Assembly: GCA_030917185.1 (NCBI GenBank)
Contig: JAUPVF010000036.1
Coordinates: forward strand, 1-19,469
From: Patescibacteria group bacterium
GTDB taxonomy: Bacteria; Patescibacteriota; Minisyncoccia; Phycocordibacterales; DATDWN01
Direction of reading: 5' to 3'
Length of the DNA stretch: 19,469 nucleotides
Shown: in pieces, positions 12,792-19,469 of the stretch
Position numbering within the stretch: the first letter of the stretch is position 1
Layout of the letters: each line of letters opens with the position of its first letter
The notes under the pieces: generated by a model
Database searches by the model: none
What the model was told of the DNA's origin: nothing
The model's input: only the letters and a program-made list of their open reading frames with translations
Translations under genes and position numbers: made by a program

Positions 12792-15700
12792 CTACTCCAA
12801 CACTTTCACCTTATCCACTACGATACCCTTTCCTTCGTTTCGTGTTGAAAATGTACCTTTTACTACAATGCAACTTTCGGGCATCAAAATATCCTGGAAC
12901 TCCTCAAACACTTTTGGAAAGACGACACATTCAATTGAGTCAGTGAGGTCGGCAAGGCGCATGAAAATCATTTTGTCGCCTTTTTTTGTCATAATATCTT
13001 TTATTTCTTCAATAATCCCACCAACAACAACGACGGCTTTATCTTTTGATCGTTCTTTTATTTTTTTGACGGTGACATCACGGCTTTCTAGTTTATGTTT
13101 GAAACTGTCTAGTGGGTGTCCAGAAATGTACAACCCAAGTAATTCTTTTTCCCACAGTAAATTATCAGTAGGGTTGCTACCATCAGGAACTTTTTCTAAA
13201 TGTAATTCAGATATCTGTGTGTTTCCAGAGAATAATGAAAAGAGAGAATCTTGGCTTGATTCTTTAGCCCGTTCCTCTTTGTTGAATGTCAGTAATCTAT
13301 CAAGGTTGTGTAATAAGGTATGTCGGTCACCATATGTATCCATTGCGCCGGCTTTAATAAGGGACTCAAGTGATTTTTTGTTGAGATTTTTATCTGTGAT
13401 CCGAGAGAGAAAATCTGCTAAAGTTTTGAATGGTCCATTTTTTTTACGTTCAGCAATAATTGAATCGGCAATACCTTCCCCAAAATTTTTGATTGTTTTT
13501 AATCCAAAACGGATTGAGTCAGATTTATCTTTTTCTCCGGCTTTGATGACGGTGAAGTCTTTGAATGACTCGTTAATATCTGGTGGCAAAATGGTGATGC
13601 CAATTCGTTTACATTCTGATATTGATTCGGCAACTTTTTCTACATCTCCCGCTTCATGTGTTAACACACTTGCCATGTATTCAGCAGGGAAATTTGCTTT
13701 GAGATATGCTGTTTGGTATGCCACACGTCCATATGATACTGAGTGTGCTTTGTTAAACCCGTATGATGCAAACGGTTCGATCCACCCCCACACTTCCTGG
13801 GCTTTTTTCAATGGCCAGCCAGAGTGGGTGACACATCCTTGGATAAATTTTTCTTTTTGTTTTGCCATTTCCTCGGGGATTTTTTTACCAACGGCTTTAC
13901 GGAATTTGTCCACTTCGCCCCAACTATACCCAGCCAGTTTGTGTGCCATCATGAGCAAGTCGTCTTGGTAAACCAAAATACCATTTGTTTTTTTCAAAAT
14001 TGGTTCAAGTGCAGGATCAAGATATGTTATCAGTCGCGGGTTATGTTTTCGTTTAATGTAGTCGGGAATAAATTGAATTGGTCCTGGTCGGTAGAGTGCC
14101 ACCATGGCGTTAATATCGTGAATTGATGATGGTTTCAGTTCAACTAGAAATTTGGTCATACCTTCACCGTTCAACTGGAATAGGTCAGTGGTTGCACCAC
14201 GGGCAAGCATCTGGAATGTTTTCTTATCATCAATCGGTATTGTGTCATGGTTTATGGTTATGCCGGTTGTGTGCTGGATAAGTTGGATTGAGTCAGCAAT
14301 GATAGATAGGTTTTTAAGACCAAGAAAGTCAAATTTGAGAAGTCCCGCATTGTTTTCATCGACACTATACATGTCGTACTGGGTAATGATTTTTCCTTCA
14401 CCCTTTGGATCGTATTGGAGAGGTACTACATCAGTCAGTGGTATAGGAGAGATCACCACACCAGCAGCATGTACACCCATATGCCGTGCACACCCTTCAA
14501 TTTTTTTTGCCATGTCAATAATTTTCTTCACATCTGCTTCTTTGTCATACATCTCTTTTAGTTCTGCGACCTCATCTAGTGCGCGATCAATAGTCATGGG
14601 AAATCCCTGGGCACCCATAGGAATAAGTTTGGCGATTGTGTCTCCGAGTCCATATGGTAGTCCCATGGCACGTGTCACATCGCGAACAGATCCACGTGCT
14701 GCCATAGTTCCGAATGTTCCGATTTGGGCGACTTTATCTTCACCATATTTTTGTTTTGCATACTCAATCATTTCATCTCGTCTGTCATCGGCAAAATCCA
14801 TATCAATATCAGGAGCACTTGGTCGGTCAGGGTTGAGAAATCGTTCAAACGGGATTTCATATTCCAAAGGGTCAATGTTGGTAATACCAGACAGGTATGT
14901 CACCATAGATCCAGACACAGAGCCTCGAATGTTAGACAAAATACCATGGTCGCGTGCGAATTTAAGTAAATCAGACACCACCAAAAAATATGGTGAGTAT
15001 CCTTTATCACGGATAACTTTTAGTTCGTAATCAACTCGTTCACGGAGTGCTGGTGTATCTGGTACATTACGACGGGTGATACCTTCATATGTAATTCGTT
15101 TCAATTCATCATCTGCCGATAGTCCACTGTCTACAACATAGTGAGGGAACATCCAGACACCAAGTTTTAATTCAAGGTTACATCGGTCCGCAATTTTTTG
15201 TGTATTGTCCAGTGCGTCCGGTATATCTTTGAAATATTCTTCTGCCTGTTCGGGTGATATAAATGAAAAATCTTCCTCTTTGGATTCTAATTTTTCAGAA
15301 ATGTCGCTGTTACTTTGTACAGCCATTAAAGTTTCGCGGGCTAACCGGTCCTCGGGTAATATGTAGTAGACGTCGTGGCTTGCCATAATTGGGGTATTAG
15401 TTTCGCGGGCAAAGGCAACCAGTTTTTTCATTTTTTCTTCATGACCTTTTATTTCCGGGTGATGTGTGATTTCTATAAAAAAATTATCAACGCCGAAAGT
15501 TTGTTTGTACCAGTCCAGTCGTTCGTGGGCTTTGACTGTATCAGACATGAGAAGAGACTGTAAAATATCATTGCTGAATGATGGTGCGATTGCAATAAGT
15601 CCTTCGTGATATTTTTCCAGCAACTCTTTATCCACGCGAGGTTTGTAATAAAACCCCTCTACATGTGCGTATGTTACAAGTTTGATTATGTTTTTATAAC

Positions 15701-15995
15701 CAATTTCATTTTCGGCAAGCAGTACCAACCGGTATCTTTCTTTATCAACTCCTGTCTGTTTATCATGTCGTGATCGATATGCAACATACGCATCAATACC
15801 AATGATCGGTTTAATTTCTTGCTTTTGACATTCTTTATAAAACTCAATTGCTCCGTACAGGTTACAGTTGTCGGTGAGGGCAAGCGATGTCATGCCCATT
15901 TGTTTTGCTGTTTTGACTAACTCATCGATTTTTGGCAGGGCAGTTAGTAAAGAATAATGTGAGTGGGTATGGAGATGAGTAAATCGAGATGTCAT
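12792..15995 (-). CDS. dnaE: DNA polymerase III subunit alpha
   Basis: Replicative C-family polymerase. The N-terminal PHP domain (residues 1-270) begins FTHLHTHSHYSLL. The palm carries the catalytic PDIDMDFADDRRDEMIEYA with GTFGTMAARGSVRDV after it, and the third catalytic Asp in LLKFDFLGLKNL. Then come fingers and beta-binding region (GFNKAHSVSYGRVAYQTAYLKA), a tandem HhH part and a C-terminal OB fold (VVVVGGIIEEIKDIMTKKGDKM). At 1067 aa it is shorter than E. coli alpha (1160) and ends soon after the OB fold, so the tau-binding C-terminus is missing or minimal. Several PHP metal ligands look substituted (see findings). The extended -10 box lies 9 nt before ATG, so the mRNA is nearly leaderless. 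thrS lies downstream on the same strand. Confidence 0.96.
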   Translation of the reverse strand: MTSRFTHLHTHSHYSLLTALPKIDELVKTAKQMGMTSLALTDNCNLYGAIEFYKECQKQEIKPIIGIDAYVAYRSRHDKQTGVDKERYRLVLLAENEIGYKNIIKLVTYAHVEGFYYKPRVDKELLEKYHEGLIAIAPSFSNDILQSLLMSDTVKAHERLDWYKQTFGVDNFFIEITHHPEIKGHEEKMKKLVAFARETNTPIMASHDVYYILPEDRLARETLMAVQSNSDISEKLESKEEDFSFISPEQAEEYFKDIPDALDNTQKIADRCNLELKLGVWMFPHYVVDSGLSADDELKRITYEGITRRNVPDTPALRERVDYELKVIRDKGYSPYFLVVSDLLKFARDHGILSNIRGSVSGSMVTYLSGITNIDPLEYEIPFERFLNPDRPSAPDIDMDFADDRRDEMIEYAKQKYGEDKVAQIGTFGTMAARGSVRDVTRAMGLPYGLGDTIAKLIPMGAQGFPMTIDRALDEVAELKEMYDKEADVKKIIDMAKKIEGCARHMGVHAAGVVISPIPLTDVVPLQYDPKGEGKIITQYDMYSVDENNAGLLKFDFLGLKNLSIIADSIQLIQHTTGITINHDTIPIDDKKTFQMLARGATTDLFQLNGEGMTKFLVELKPSSIHDINAMVALYRPGPIQFIPDYIKRKHNPRLITYLDPALEPILKKTNGILVYQDDLLMMAHKLAGYSWGEVDKFRKAVGKKIPEEMAKQKEKFIQGCVTHSGWPLKKAQEVWGWIEPFASYGFNKAHSVSYGRVAYQTAYLKANFPAEYMASVLTHEAGDVEKVAESISECKRIGITILPPDINESFKDFTVIKAGEKDKSDSIRFGLKTIKNFGEGIADSIIAERKKNGPFKTLADFLSRITDKNLNKKSLESLIKAGAMDTYGDRHTLLHNLDRLLTFNKEERAKESSQDSLFSLFSGNTQISELHLEKVPDGSNPTDNLLWEKELLGLYISGHPLDSFKHKLESRDVTVKKIKERSKDKAVVVVGGIIEEIKDIMTKKGDKMIFMRLADLTDSIECVVFPKVFEEFQDILMPESCIVVKGTFSTRNEGKGIVVDKVKVLE

Positions 15996-16004
15996 ATTGG
16001 TGCT

Positions 16005-16013
16005 ATTATAGCA
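16005..16013 (-). promoter_or_regulatory. Extended -10 promoter of dnaE
   Basis: On the - strand TGC-TATAAT (16013-16005), a perfect extended -10, ends 9 nt before ATG 15995; no good -35. The predicted leader is 2-3 nt. Confidence 0.6.
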
Positions 16014-16045
16014 TGTTAAAAAAATACGGTATCAGTTGTATTAAA

Positions 16046-16073
16046 TTGACATATGTGTAAATAATGTTACCTT
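16046..16073 (+). promoter_or_regulatory. Promoter candidate for the 77-aa orphan gene
   Basis: A perfect TTGACA (16046-16051), a 16-nt spacer and TACCTT (16068-16073, weak) with an extended TGT before it. The leader would be about 8-10 nt and consist mainly of AGGAGG (16079-16084). Confidence 0.45.
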
Positions 16074-16088
16074 GTTTTAGGAGGTACG

Positions 16089-16322
16089 ATGCTACATAGA
16101 ACTTGCTTTAGGGATGTTCCAGTCGGTCAGATCTTTCGATTACCAGACACATCAAAAGACAAGCGTCGACATATCAAAAATTTCATTTTTGTTAAGGTCA
16201 ATAATAACCTTGCTCAAATCGTTGGAGTCATCACCAATACTGCAGGTTCGGGTTACTGTGGAAAATTGAGGCGATTTGGTCCACTTGCCTGTATTCTTAT
16301 TGAGAGCAACAAGAACCACTGA
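16089..16322 (+). CDS. Orphan small protein of unknown function
   Basis: A 77-aa soluble basic protein. The opening FRDVPVGQIFRLP resembles the start of many short beta-rich proteins of phages and Patescibacteria with a 'DVPVGQ.F' strand-turn-strand, but I cannot name a family. There is no membrane segment; two cysteines (C57, C68) and a Lys/Arg-rich middle are seen. The start is set by AGGAGG at 16079-16084, four bases before ATG. It has its own promoter, and the stop codon TGA sits in the 5' arm of its terminator. It lies between divergent dnaE and rnhB. Confidence 0.7.
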   Translation: MLHRTCFRDVPVGQIFRLPDTSKDKRRHIKNFIFVKVNNNLAQIVGVITNTAGSGYCGKLRRFGPLACILIESNKNH

Positions 16323-16347
16323 TTGGAGGTCAGTGGTTCTTTTTTTA
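16312..16347 (+). terminator. Intrinsic terminator of the 77-aa gene
   Basis: AGAACCACTGA (16312-16322), loop TTGGAGG, TCAGTGGTTCT (16330-16340), then a T-run to 16346. Perfect 11-bp stem that includes the stop codon. The rnhB promoter starts right after it. Confidence 0.9.
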
Positions 16348-16356
16348 TGCTAAAAT
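16348..16356 (+). promoter_or_regulatory. Extended -10 promoter of leaderless rnhB
   Basis: TGC-TAAAAT (16348-16356), 6 nt before ATG 16363. No clear -35, as that region is the terminator stem of the previous gene. The predicted start falls on the ATG. Confidence 0.55.
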
Positions 16357-16362
16357 CATCTC

Positions 16363-17013
16363 ATGAAATATATCGTCGGAATAGATGAAGTGGGGAGAGG
16401 GCCCCTTGCAGGACCAGTGACAGTGGGTGTTGTGGTGTGTGAATCAAGGCTATATACAAAATTAAAAAAAGATAAACACCTACCACCACGTGGCAAAGAT
16501 AGTAAAAAACTAACTCCAGAGTCTCGTCAAAAATATGCTCAATATCTGAAATCTCTTCAGAAACGTGTAATGTCAAAGACGGTCTTTGACATAGTAGTTG
16601 TACATATTTCTAATAAAATAATTGATGAAAAAGGTATAAGTTGGGCGATTAGACATGCAATACAAAAAGGTCTCAACAAGTGCATTAAAAAATTTTCTCA
16701 AGTTTCCAGAGATCTTTCTTTTAACAAAGAGCAATTTCAAATTTTGTTAGATGGGGGGTTAAGGGCACCAGTAGAGTTTAGAAAACAGAAAACAATTATA
16801 AAAGGTGATGAAAAAGAACAGATTATCGCGTGGGCGAGTATTTTGGCTAAAGTCTCACGAGATAGTTTGATGGTGAAAGCACATAAAAAATTTCCAGAAT
16901 ATGCTTTTCATATTCACAAAGGATATGGGACACAAAAGCACCGAAACGCGCTTGTGATACATGGTTTATCGGAAATTCACCGGAAGAGTTTTTGTAAGAA
17001 ATTGGCTAGTTGA
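16363..17013 (+). CDS. rnhB: Ribonuclease HII
   Basis: Endonuclease that cuts the RNA strand of RNA/DNA hybrids and removes single ribonucleotides from DNA. The motifs are in order: YIVGIDEVGRGPLAGPV (D8, E9), DSKKLTPESR (46-55), ILLDGG (D130), and ASILAKVSRD (D167), then GYGTQKHRNAL. These give the DEDD active site and the GRG motif that senses the 2'-OH. The 216-aa length is typical, with a slightly long insert (about residues 103-125) before ILLDGG. Leaderless by promoter position. It ends 34 nt before rpmF, which has its own promoter. Confidence 0.95.
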   Translation: MKYIVGIDEVGRGPLAGPVTVGVVVCESRLYTKLKKDKHLPPRGKDSKKLTPESRQKYAQYLKSLQKRVMSKTVFDIVVVHISNKIIDEKGISWAIRHAIQKGLNKCIKKFSQVSRDLSFNKEQFQILLDGGLRAPVEFRKQKTIIKGDEKEQIIAWASILAKVSRDSLMVKAHKKFPEYAFHIHKGYGTQKHRNALVIHGLSEIHRKSFCKKLAS

Positions 17014-17037
17014 TTTTTCCTGTGTGTATGCTACACT
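17010..17037 (+). promoter_or_regulatory. Promoter candidate for rpmF
   Basis: TTGATT (17010-17015), overlapping the rnhB stop, a 16-nt spacer and TACACT (17032-17037) with extended TGC. The -10 box ends 10 nt before ATG 17048, predicting a leader of about 3 nt. Confidence 0.45.
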
Positions 17038-17047
17038 ACTGTGCATT

Positions 17048-17272
17048 ATGGTAGTACGAATGCGACACACACGGTCACAGAGAGGTAATGTCCGATCCCA
17101 TCACAGATTGGATAATCCTGCTGTCACTTTGGACAAAAATACACAAGTTCCACATTTGCGACACCGAGCGTCTCTTGTAACAGGTCAGTATAAAGGCAGA
17201 ACTGTTATAGATATGCAGGCAAAAATTGCAAAGCGAACGAAAAGAGCAGAATCAAAAAAAGGGGGTCGATAA
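17048..17272 (+). CDS. rpmF: Large ribosomal subunit protein bL32, zinc-ligand-free form
   Basis: 50S protein L32. The 74-aa product carries MRHTRSQRGNVRSHHRL, the family's basic N-terminal tail, then PHLRHRASLVTGQYKGRTVID, which aligns with the usual 'LPHRVCPSCGYYKGREVL' region. The four cysteines that bind zinc in the common form are all absent (Lys-Asn-Thr-Gln where CxxC is expected, and Ala-Ser-Leu-Val-Thr-Gly for the second pair), so this is a C-minus type. The C-terminal Lys/Arg tail (about 20 residues) is longer than usual. I chose ATG 17048 rather than the upstream ATG at 16961, which would lie inside rnhB. Neighbour of rnhB and nusB. Confidence 0.85.
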   Translation: MVVRMRHTRSQRGNVRSHHRLDNPAVTLDKNTQVPHLRHRASLVTGQYKGRTVIDMQAKIAKRTKRAESKKGGR

Positions 17273-17294
17273 GACTTTCCCACTTGGTTTTGTT

Positions 17295-17323
17295 TTGACT
17301 TCGTCCGTATACACTTGTATACT
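17295..17323 (+). promoter_or_regulatory. Promoter of nusB
   Basis: TTGACT (17295-17300), a 17-nt spacer and TATACT (17318-17323), each 5 of 6 consensus. The -10 ends 12 nt before ATG 17336, so the leader is about 5-6 nt. Confidence 0.6.
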
Positions 17324-17335
17324 TGTATTAAACAC

Positions 17336-18229
17336 ATGGCAAATCGGCACCTTTCACGTTCTATAGTATTGCAATCACTCTTTGAGTGGGATTTCAATGG
17401 CACACATGCGTCTCCAGTCATGGAAATATTTGCTCGCAATGCGGAAGAATTCGCTCCCGGTATGGGCGATTTTTCATTTATGGAAACTCTATTAAAAGGT
17501 GTTATTGAAAAACAAAAAGACCTTGATTTGGTTATAGAAAAAGCAGCACCCGATTGGCCAATTGATAAAATCAGTGTGATTGACCGAAATATCCTTCGTA
17601 TTGGTCTGTATGAACTATTGTTTGCCGATCGTGGTCAAGTTCCTCCAAAAGTAGCGATTAACGAAGCGATTGAATTGTCCAAAACATTTGGGGGAGAAAC
17701 ATCAAGTAAATTTGTTAACGGTGTATTGGGTGCGGTGTATAAGGAGTTGGGTGAACCCGGTAAAGACGAAACATCCAAAGACAGAAAAGATAAAAACATC
17801 ACCCCTGCAAACATCCCAGTAGAATATTTGGCCGGTGCGGTTGTGTATGCCAAAGAAGGCGAGGATGTATACCTTGCGTTAGTCCACGACGTGTTTGGAC
17901 GTTGGACTCTATCCAAAGGACACATTGAAGGTAAAGACCCAGAAAAAGAAGTTGCTAAAGTGATTAGTGACGAAATTAAATTACCTGTAGAGGTGAAAGA
18001 AAAACTTGGTACAAATGAGTACGTTACGTATCATCCTGAAAAAGGAAAGATAAAAAAGAACGTTACGTATTATTTGGTTGAGGCGCCTTTTGTTGAAATC
18101 AAGTTGAAAGAGTCTGGCGGTTTGGATGATGCTAAGTGGTTTAAGATGGGCGATATACTTGACTTGAATTTTTATAATGATATTCTTCCGCTCATAACCA
18201 AGGCAATTAATGTATTACTTAAAAAGTAG
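17336..18229 (+). CDS. nusB: NusB antitermination factor fused to a Nudix-like domain
   Basis: Residues 1-138 are NusB: RHLSRSIVLQSLFEWDF, DKISVIDRNILRIGLYEL and the C-terminal INEAIELSKTFGGETSSKFVNGVLGAV, the all-helical fold that binds boxA RNA with S10 during rRNA transcription. A charged linker (139-160) leads to residues 161-297, which read as a Nudix hydrolase fold: AGAVVYAKEGEDVYLALVHD, WTLSKGHIEGKDP, then the box region 195-217 and a terminal YYLVEAPF...AKWFKMGD pattern. The Nudix box is imperfect: the Glu expected after Arg in REUxEE is Val (KVISDE here) and the loop is one residue short, so hydrolase activity is doubtful. ATG 17336 fits the promoter; the ORF could start at 17315 inside it. 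rnc follows 66 nt later. Confidence 0.88.
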   Translation: MANRHLSRSIVLQSLFEWDFNGTHASPVMEIFARNAEEFAPGMGDFSFMETLLKGVIEKQKDLDLVIEKAAPDWPIDKISVIDRNILRIGLYELLFADRGQVPPKVAINEAIELSKTFGGETSSKFVNGVLGAVYKELGEPGKDETSKDRKDKNITPANIPVEYLAGAVVYAKEGEDVYLALVHDVFGRWTLSKGHIEGKDPEKEVAKVISDEIKLPVEVKEKLGTNEYVTYHPEKGKIKKNVTYYLVEAPFVEIKLKESGGLDDAKWFKMGDILDLNFYNDILPLITKAINVLLKK

Positions 18230-18295
18230 CACATTTCAGTGTTTTTTATCATAAAGGTTTCGTTGAAATCATATCTTTTTGAGACCTCTTATTTT

Positions 18296-18991
18296 ATGAA
18301 TATAGATTTTACAGAATTTCAAAAAAAAGCAGGACTTACATTCAACAATGTGGGTCTTTTGACGCAGGCGTTTGTTCACCGTTCATATATTAATGAAAAT
18401 AAAGCGTCTGGATTGTCACACAATGAACGACTAGAGTTTCTTGGAGATGCAGTATTGGAGTTGGTTATTACAGATTTTTTGTATGCACGTTATCCAGATA
18501 AAACTGAGGGAGAATTGACTGCGTACCGGTCATCATTGGTTAACGCCCAAACATGTTCAGATATTGCAACGAAACTTTTCATGAATGACTATTTGCTGTT
18601 GTCTAAAGGAGAAAGCAAAGATGTCGGACGTGCTCGACAGTATATTTTGGCCAATACTTTGGAGGCGGTCATTGGTGCGATTTATTTGGATCAAGGATAT
18701 GATACTGCCCGAGCATTTATTGAACGAAACTTTACTCCGCTTATTGATGATATTATTTCTGCAAAAAGTTTCATTGATGCAAAAAGTTTATTCCAAGAAA
18801 AAGCACAAGAATTTGATGGTGTCACTCCATCATATAAAACCCTGAAAGAAGTTGGTCCTGACCATGAGAAAAAATTTCATGTTGGTGTGTATATTGGTAG
18901 AGACATGGTTGCGACAGGTGAGGGTGGTTCAAAACAGGACGCAGAACAAGCGGCTGCACGAGCAGCACTTGAAGTCCGAGGATGGAATTAA
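18296..18991 (+). CDS. rnc: Ribonuclease III
   Basis: Double-strand-specific RNase that processes rRNA precursors and structured mRNAs. Residues 1-150 are the RNase III domain with the signature HNERLEFLGDAVLEL (E44, E47, D51) and ILANTLEAVIGAIYLDQG (N120, E123). The dsRNA-binding domain is at about 160-231 (SLFQEKAQEF...PSYKTLKEVGPDHEKKFHVGVYIG...GGSKQDAEQAAARAAL). At 231 aa it is a normal length. I chose ATG 18296 (MNIDFTEFQ); the longer reading from 18239 adds 19 atypical residues. N120 stands where E. coli has metal-binding Asp114 (see findings). It lies between nusB and smc, a frequent rnc-smc pairing. Confidence 0.95.
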   Translation: MNIDFTEFQKKAGLTFNNVGLLTQAFVHRSYINENKASGLSHNERLEFLGDAVLELVITDFLYARYPDKTEGELTAYRSSLVNAQTCSDIATKLFMNDYLLLSKGESKDVGRARQYILANTLEAVIGAIYLDQGYDTARAFIERNFTPLIDDIISAKSFIDAKSLFQEKAQEFDGVTPSYKTLKEVGPDHEKKFHVGVYIGRDMVATGEGGSKQDAEQAAARAALEVRGWN

Positions 18992-19017
18992 AAACTCGCA
19001 TACATGTGCGAGTTTTT
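18991..19017 (+). terminator. Intrinsic terminator after rnc
   Basis: AAAACTCGCA (18991-19000), loop TACATG, TGCGAGTTTT (19007-19016), then T. The stem starts on the last base of the rnc stop codon. The smc extended -10 begins at its end, so rnc and smc are separate units. Confidence 0.8.
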
Positions 19018-19025
19018 GTTATACT
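19017..19025 (+). promoter_or_regulatory. Extended -10 promoter of smc
   Basis: TGT-TATACT (19017-19025) ends 8 nt before ATG 19034, predicting a leaderless mRNA. The -35 position falls in the rnc terminator stem and shows no match. Confidence 0.5.
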
Positions 19026-19033
19026 GATTCTAT

Positions 19034-19469
19034 ATGTATCTCAAATCCATTGAACTTACCGGATTCAAGTCGTTTGCTAAAAAAAGCGAACTAACTTTTT
19101 CATCTCCTGTTTCTGCTATTGTTGGCCCAAACGGTTCCGGTAAATCAAACATTGCCGAGGCATTTCGGTTTGTGCTGGGAGAACAGTCCATCAAATCATT
19201 GCGAGGCAAAAAGGGCGAGGACCTTATCTTTAATGGCGCAGGAGATATTCCTCGAGCAAATAGGGCGCAGGTTAAAGTTGTGTTTGATAATTCTACAAAA
19301 TTTTTACCGATTGATTACGAAACGGTTTCCATTGAACGTATCGTACATCGTGACGGTATCAACGAGTATTTAATCAATGGCGCCCAAGTCAGACTGAAAG
19401 ATGTTGTGGAGTTGTTGGTGTCCGCCCATATTGGGGCTTCTGGCCATCATATTATTTCTCAAGGTGAGG
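19034..19469 (+). CDS. smc: Chromosome partition protein SMC, N-terminal part (runs off the window)
   Basis: The reading frame from ATG 19034 stays open to the window end (145 codons). It opens MYLKSIELTGFKSFAKKSEL and carries the Walker A GPNGSGKSN (about residues 31-39), then AFRFVLGEQSIKSLRGKKGEDLIFNGA, the SMC-specific segment after Walker A. The sequence ends at HIGASGHHIISQGE, the start of the Q-loop region. SMC dimers with ScpA/ScpB condense and separate chromosomes; the hinge, coiled coil and Walker B lie outside the window. No SD; the promoter position suggests a leaderless mRNA. Confidence 0.93.
   Translation, partial: MYLKSIELTGFKSFAKKSELTFSSPVSAIVGPNGSGKSNIAEAFRFVLGEQSIKSLRGKKGEDLIFNGAGDIPRANRAQVKVVFDNSTKFLPIDYETVSIERIVHRDGINEYLINGAQVRLKDVVELLVSAHIGASGHHIISQGE

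Noticed and set aside
12868..15030. Long open frames (up to 367 and 292 codons) on the + strand opposite dnaE
   Set aside because: They are antisense shadows of a strongly recognised dnaE; their translations are Ser-rich and lack domain signatures.
16961..17047. N-terminal extension of rpmF from ATG 16961
   Set aside because: It overlaps the end of rnhB in another frame and is not L32-like; a promoter lies at 17010-17037, after that start.
1..19469. Recoded UGA (Gracilibacteria/SR1-type code)
   Set aside because: Several good genes end in TGA (3846, 4890, 16322, 17013), recognised proteins contain no in-frame TGA, and Trp is encoded by TGG.
1..19469. CRISPR array, insertion sequence or prophage module
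   Set aside because: No spaced direct repeats, transposase, integrase or structural phage genes were seen on either strand.

Overview
The window looks like chromosomal DNA from a Patescibacteria (CPR) bacterium, most likely of the Parcubacteria/Paceibacteria type. This is inferred from gene content and protein style, not from a search. The housekeeping proteins are trimmed: a 324-aa RF1, a 195-aa EF-Ts, a ThrRS without its TGS domain, a 1067-aa DnaE, a zinc-ligand-free L32 and a single-chain PheRS. DNA is AT-rich, most core genes lack a Shine-Dalgarno (SD) sequence, and TGA is used as a stop (for example at 3846, 4890 and 17013), so the code is the standard bacterial one and not the UGA-Gly code of Gracilibacteria/SR1.

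Layout. (1) 1-2951, + strand: translation block prfA, a three-way-junction RNA element, rpsB, tsf and a small membrane protein. (2) 2956-4954: tRNA-Thr(UGU), an HNH endonuclease gene with a LexA-like palindrome in its promoter, a probable promoter-structured RNA-terminator unit, and an orphan two-helix membrane protein; this is the most accessory-looking stretch. (3) 4955-8255, - strand: single-chain pheS, then a processive-type family 2 glycosyltransferase with a membrane-anchored thioredoxin-fold protein. (4) 8285-10787, + strand: gyrB and a 92-aa orphan membrane protein. (5) 10795-16013, - strand: dnaE, then a T-box leader and thrS. (6) 16046-19469, + strand: a 77-aa orphan, rnhB, rpmF, a nusB-Nudix fusion, rnc and the start of smc, which runs off the window.

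How it works together. Most genes serve translation (prfA, rpsB, tsf, rpmF, pheS, thrS, tRNA-Thr), RNA processing or transcription (rnc, nusB) and chromosome replication or maintenance (dnaE, gyrB, rnhB, smc). Two start styles coexist. Core genes often have a -10 box only about 6-12 nt before the start codon, implying leaderless or very short-leader mRNAs. Three orphan small genes (4264, 10473, 16089) have a promoter, a clear SD and their own terminator.

Most worth a second look: the T-box leader of thrS with a much reduced Stem I, whose bulge base matches the U73 discriminator of the tRNA-Thr in this window; the prfA-rpsB RNA element; the putative small RNA at about 3908-4102; the mitochondrial-type single-chain PheRS; and the NusB-Nudix fusion.
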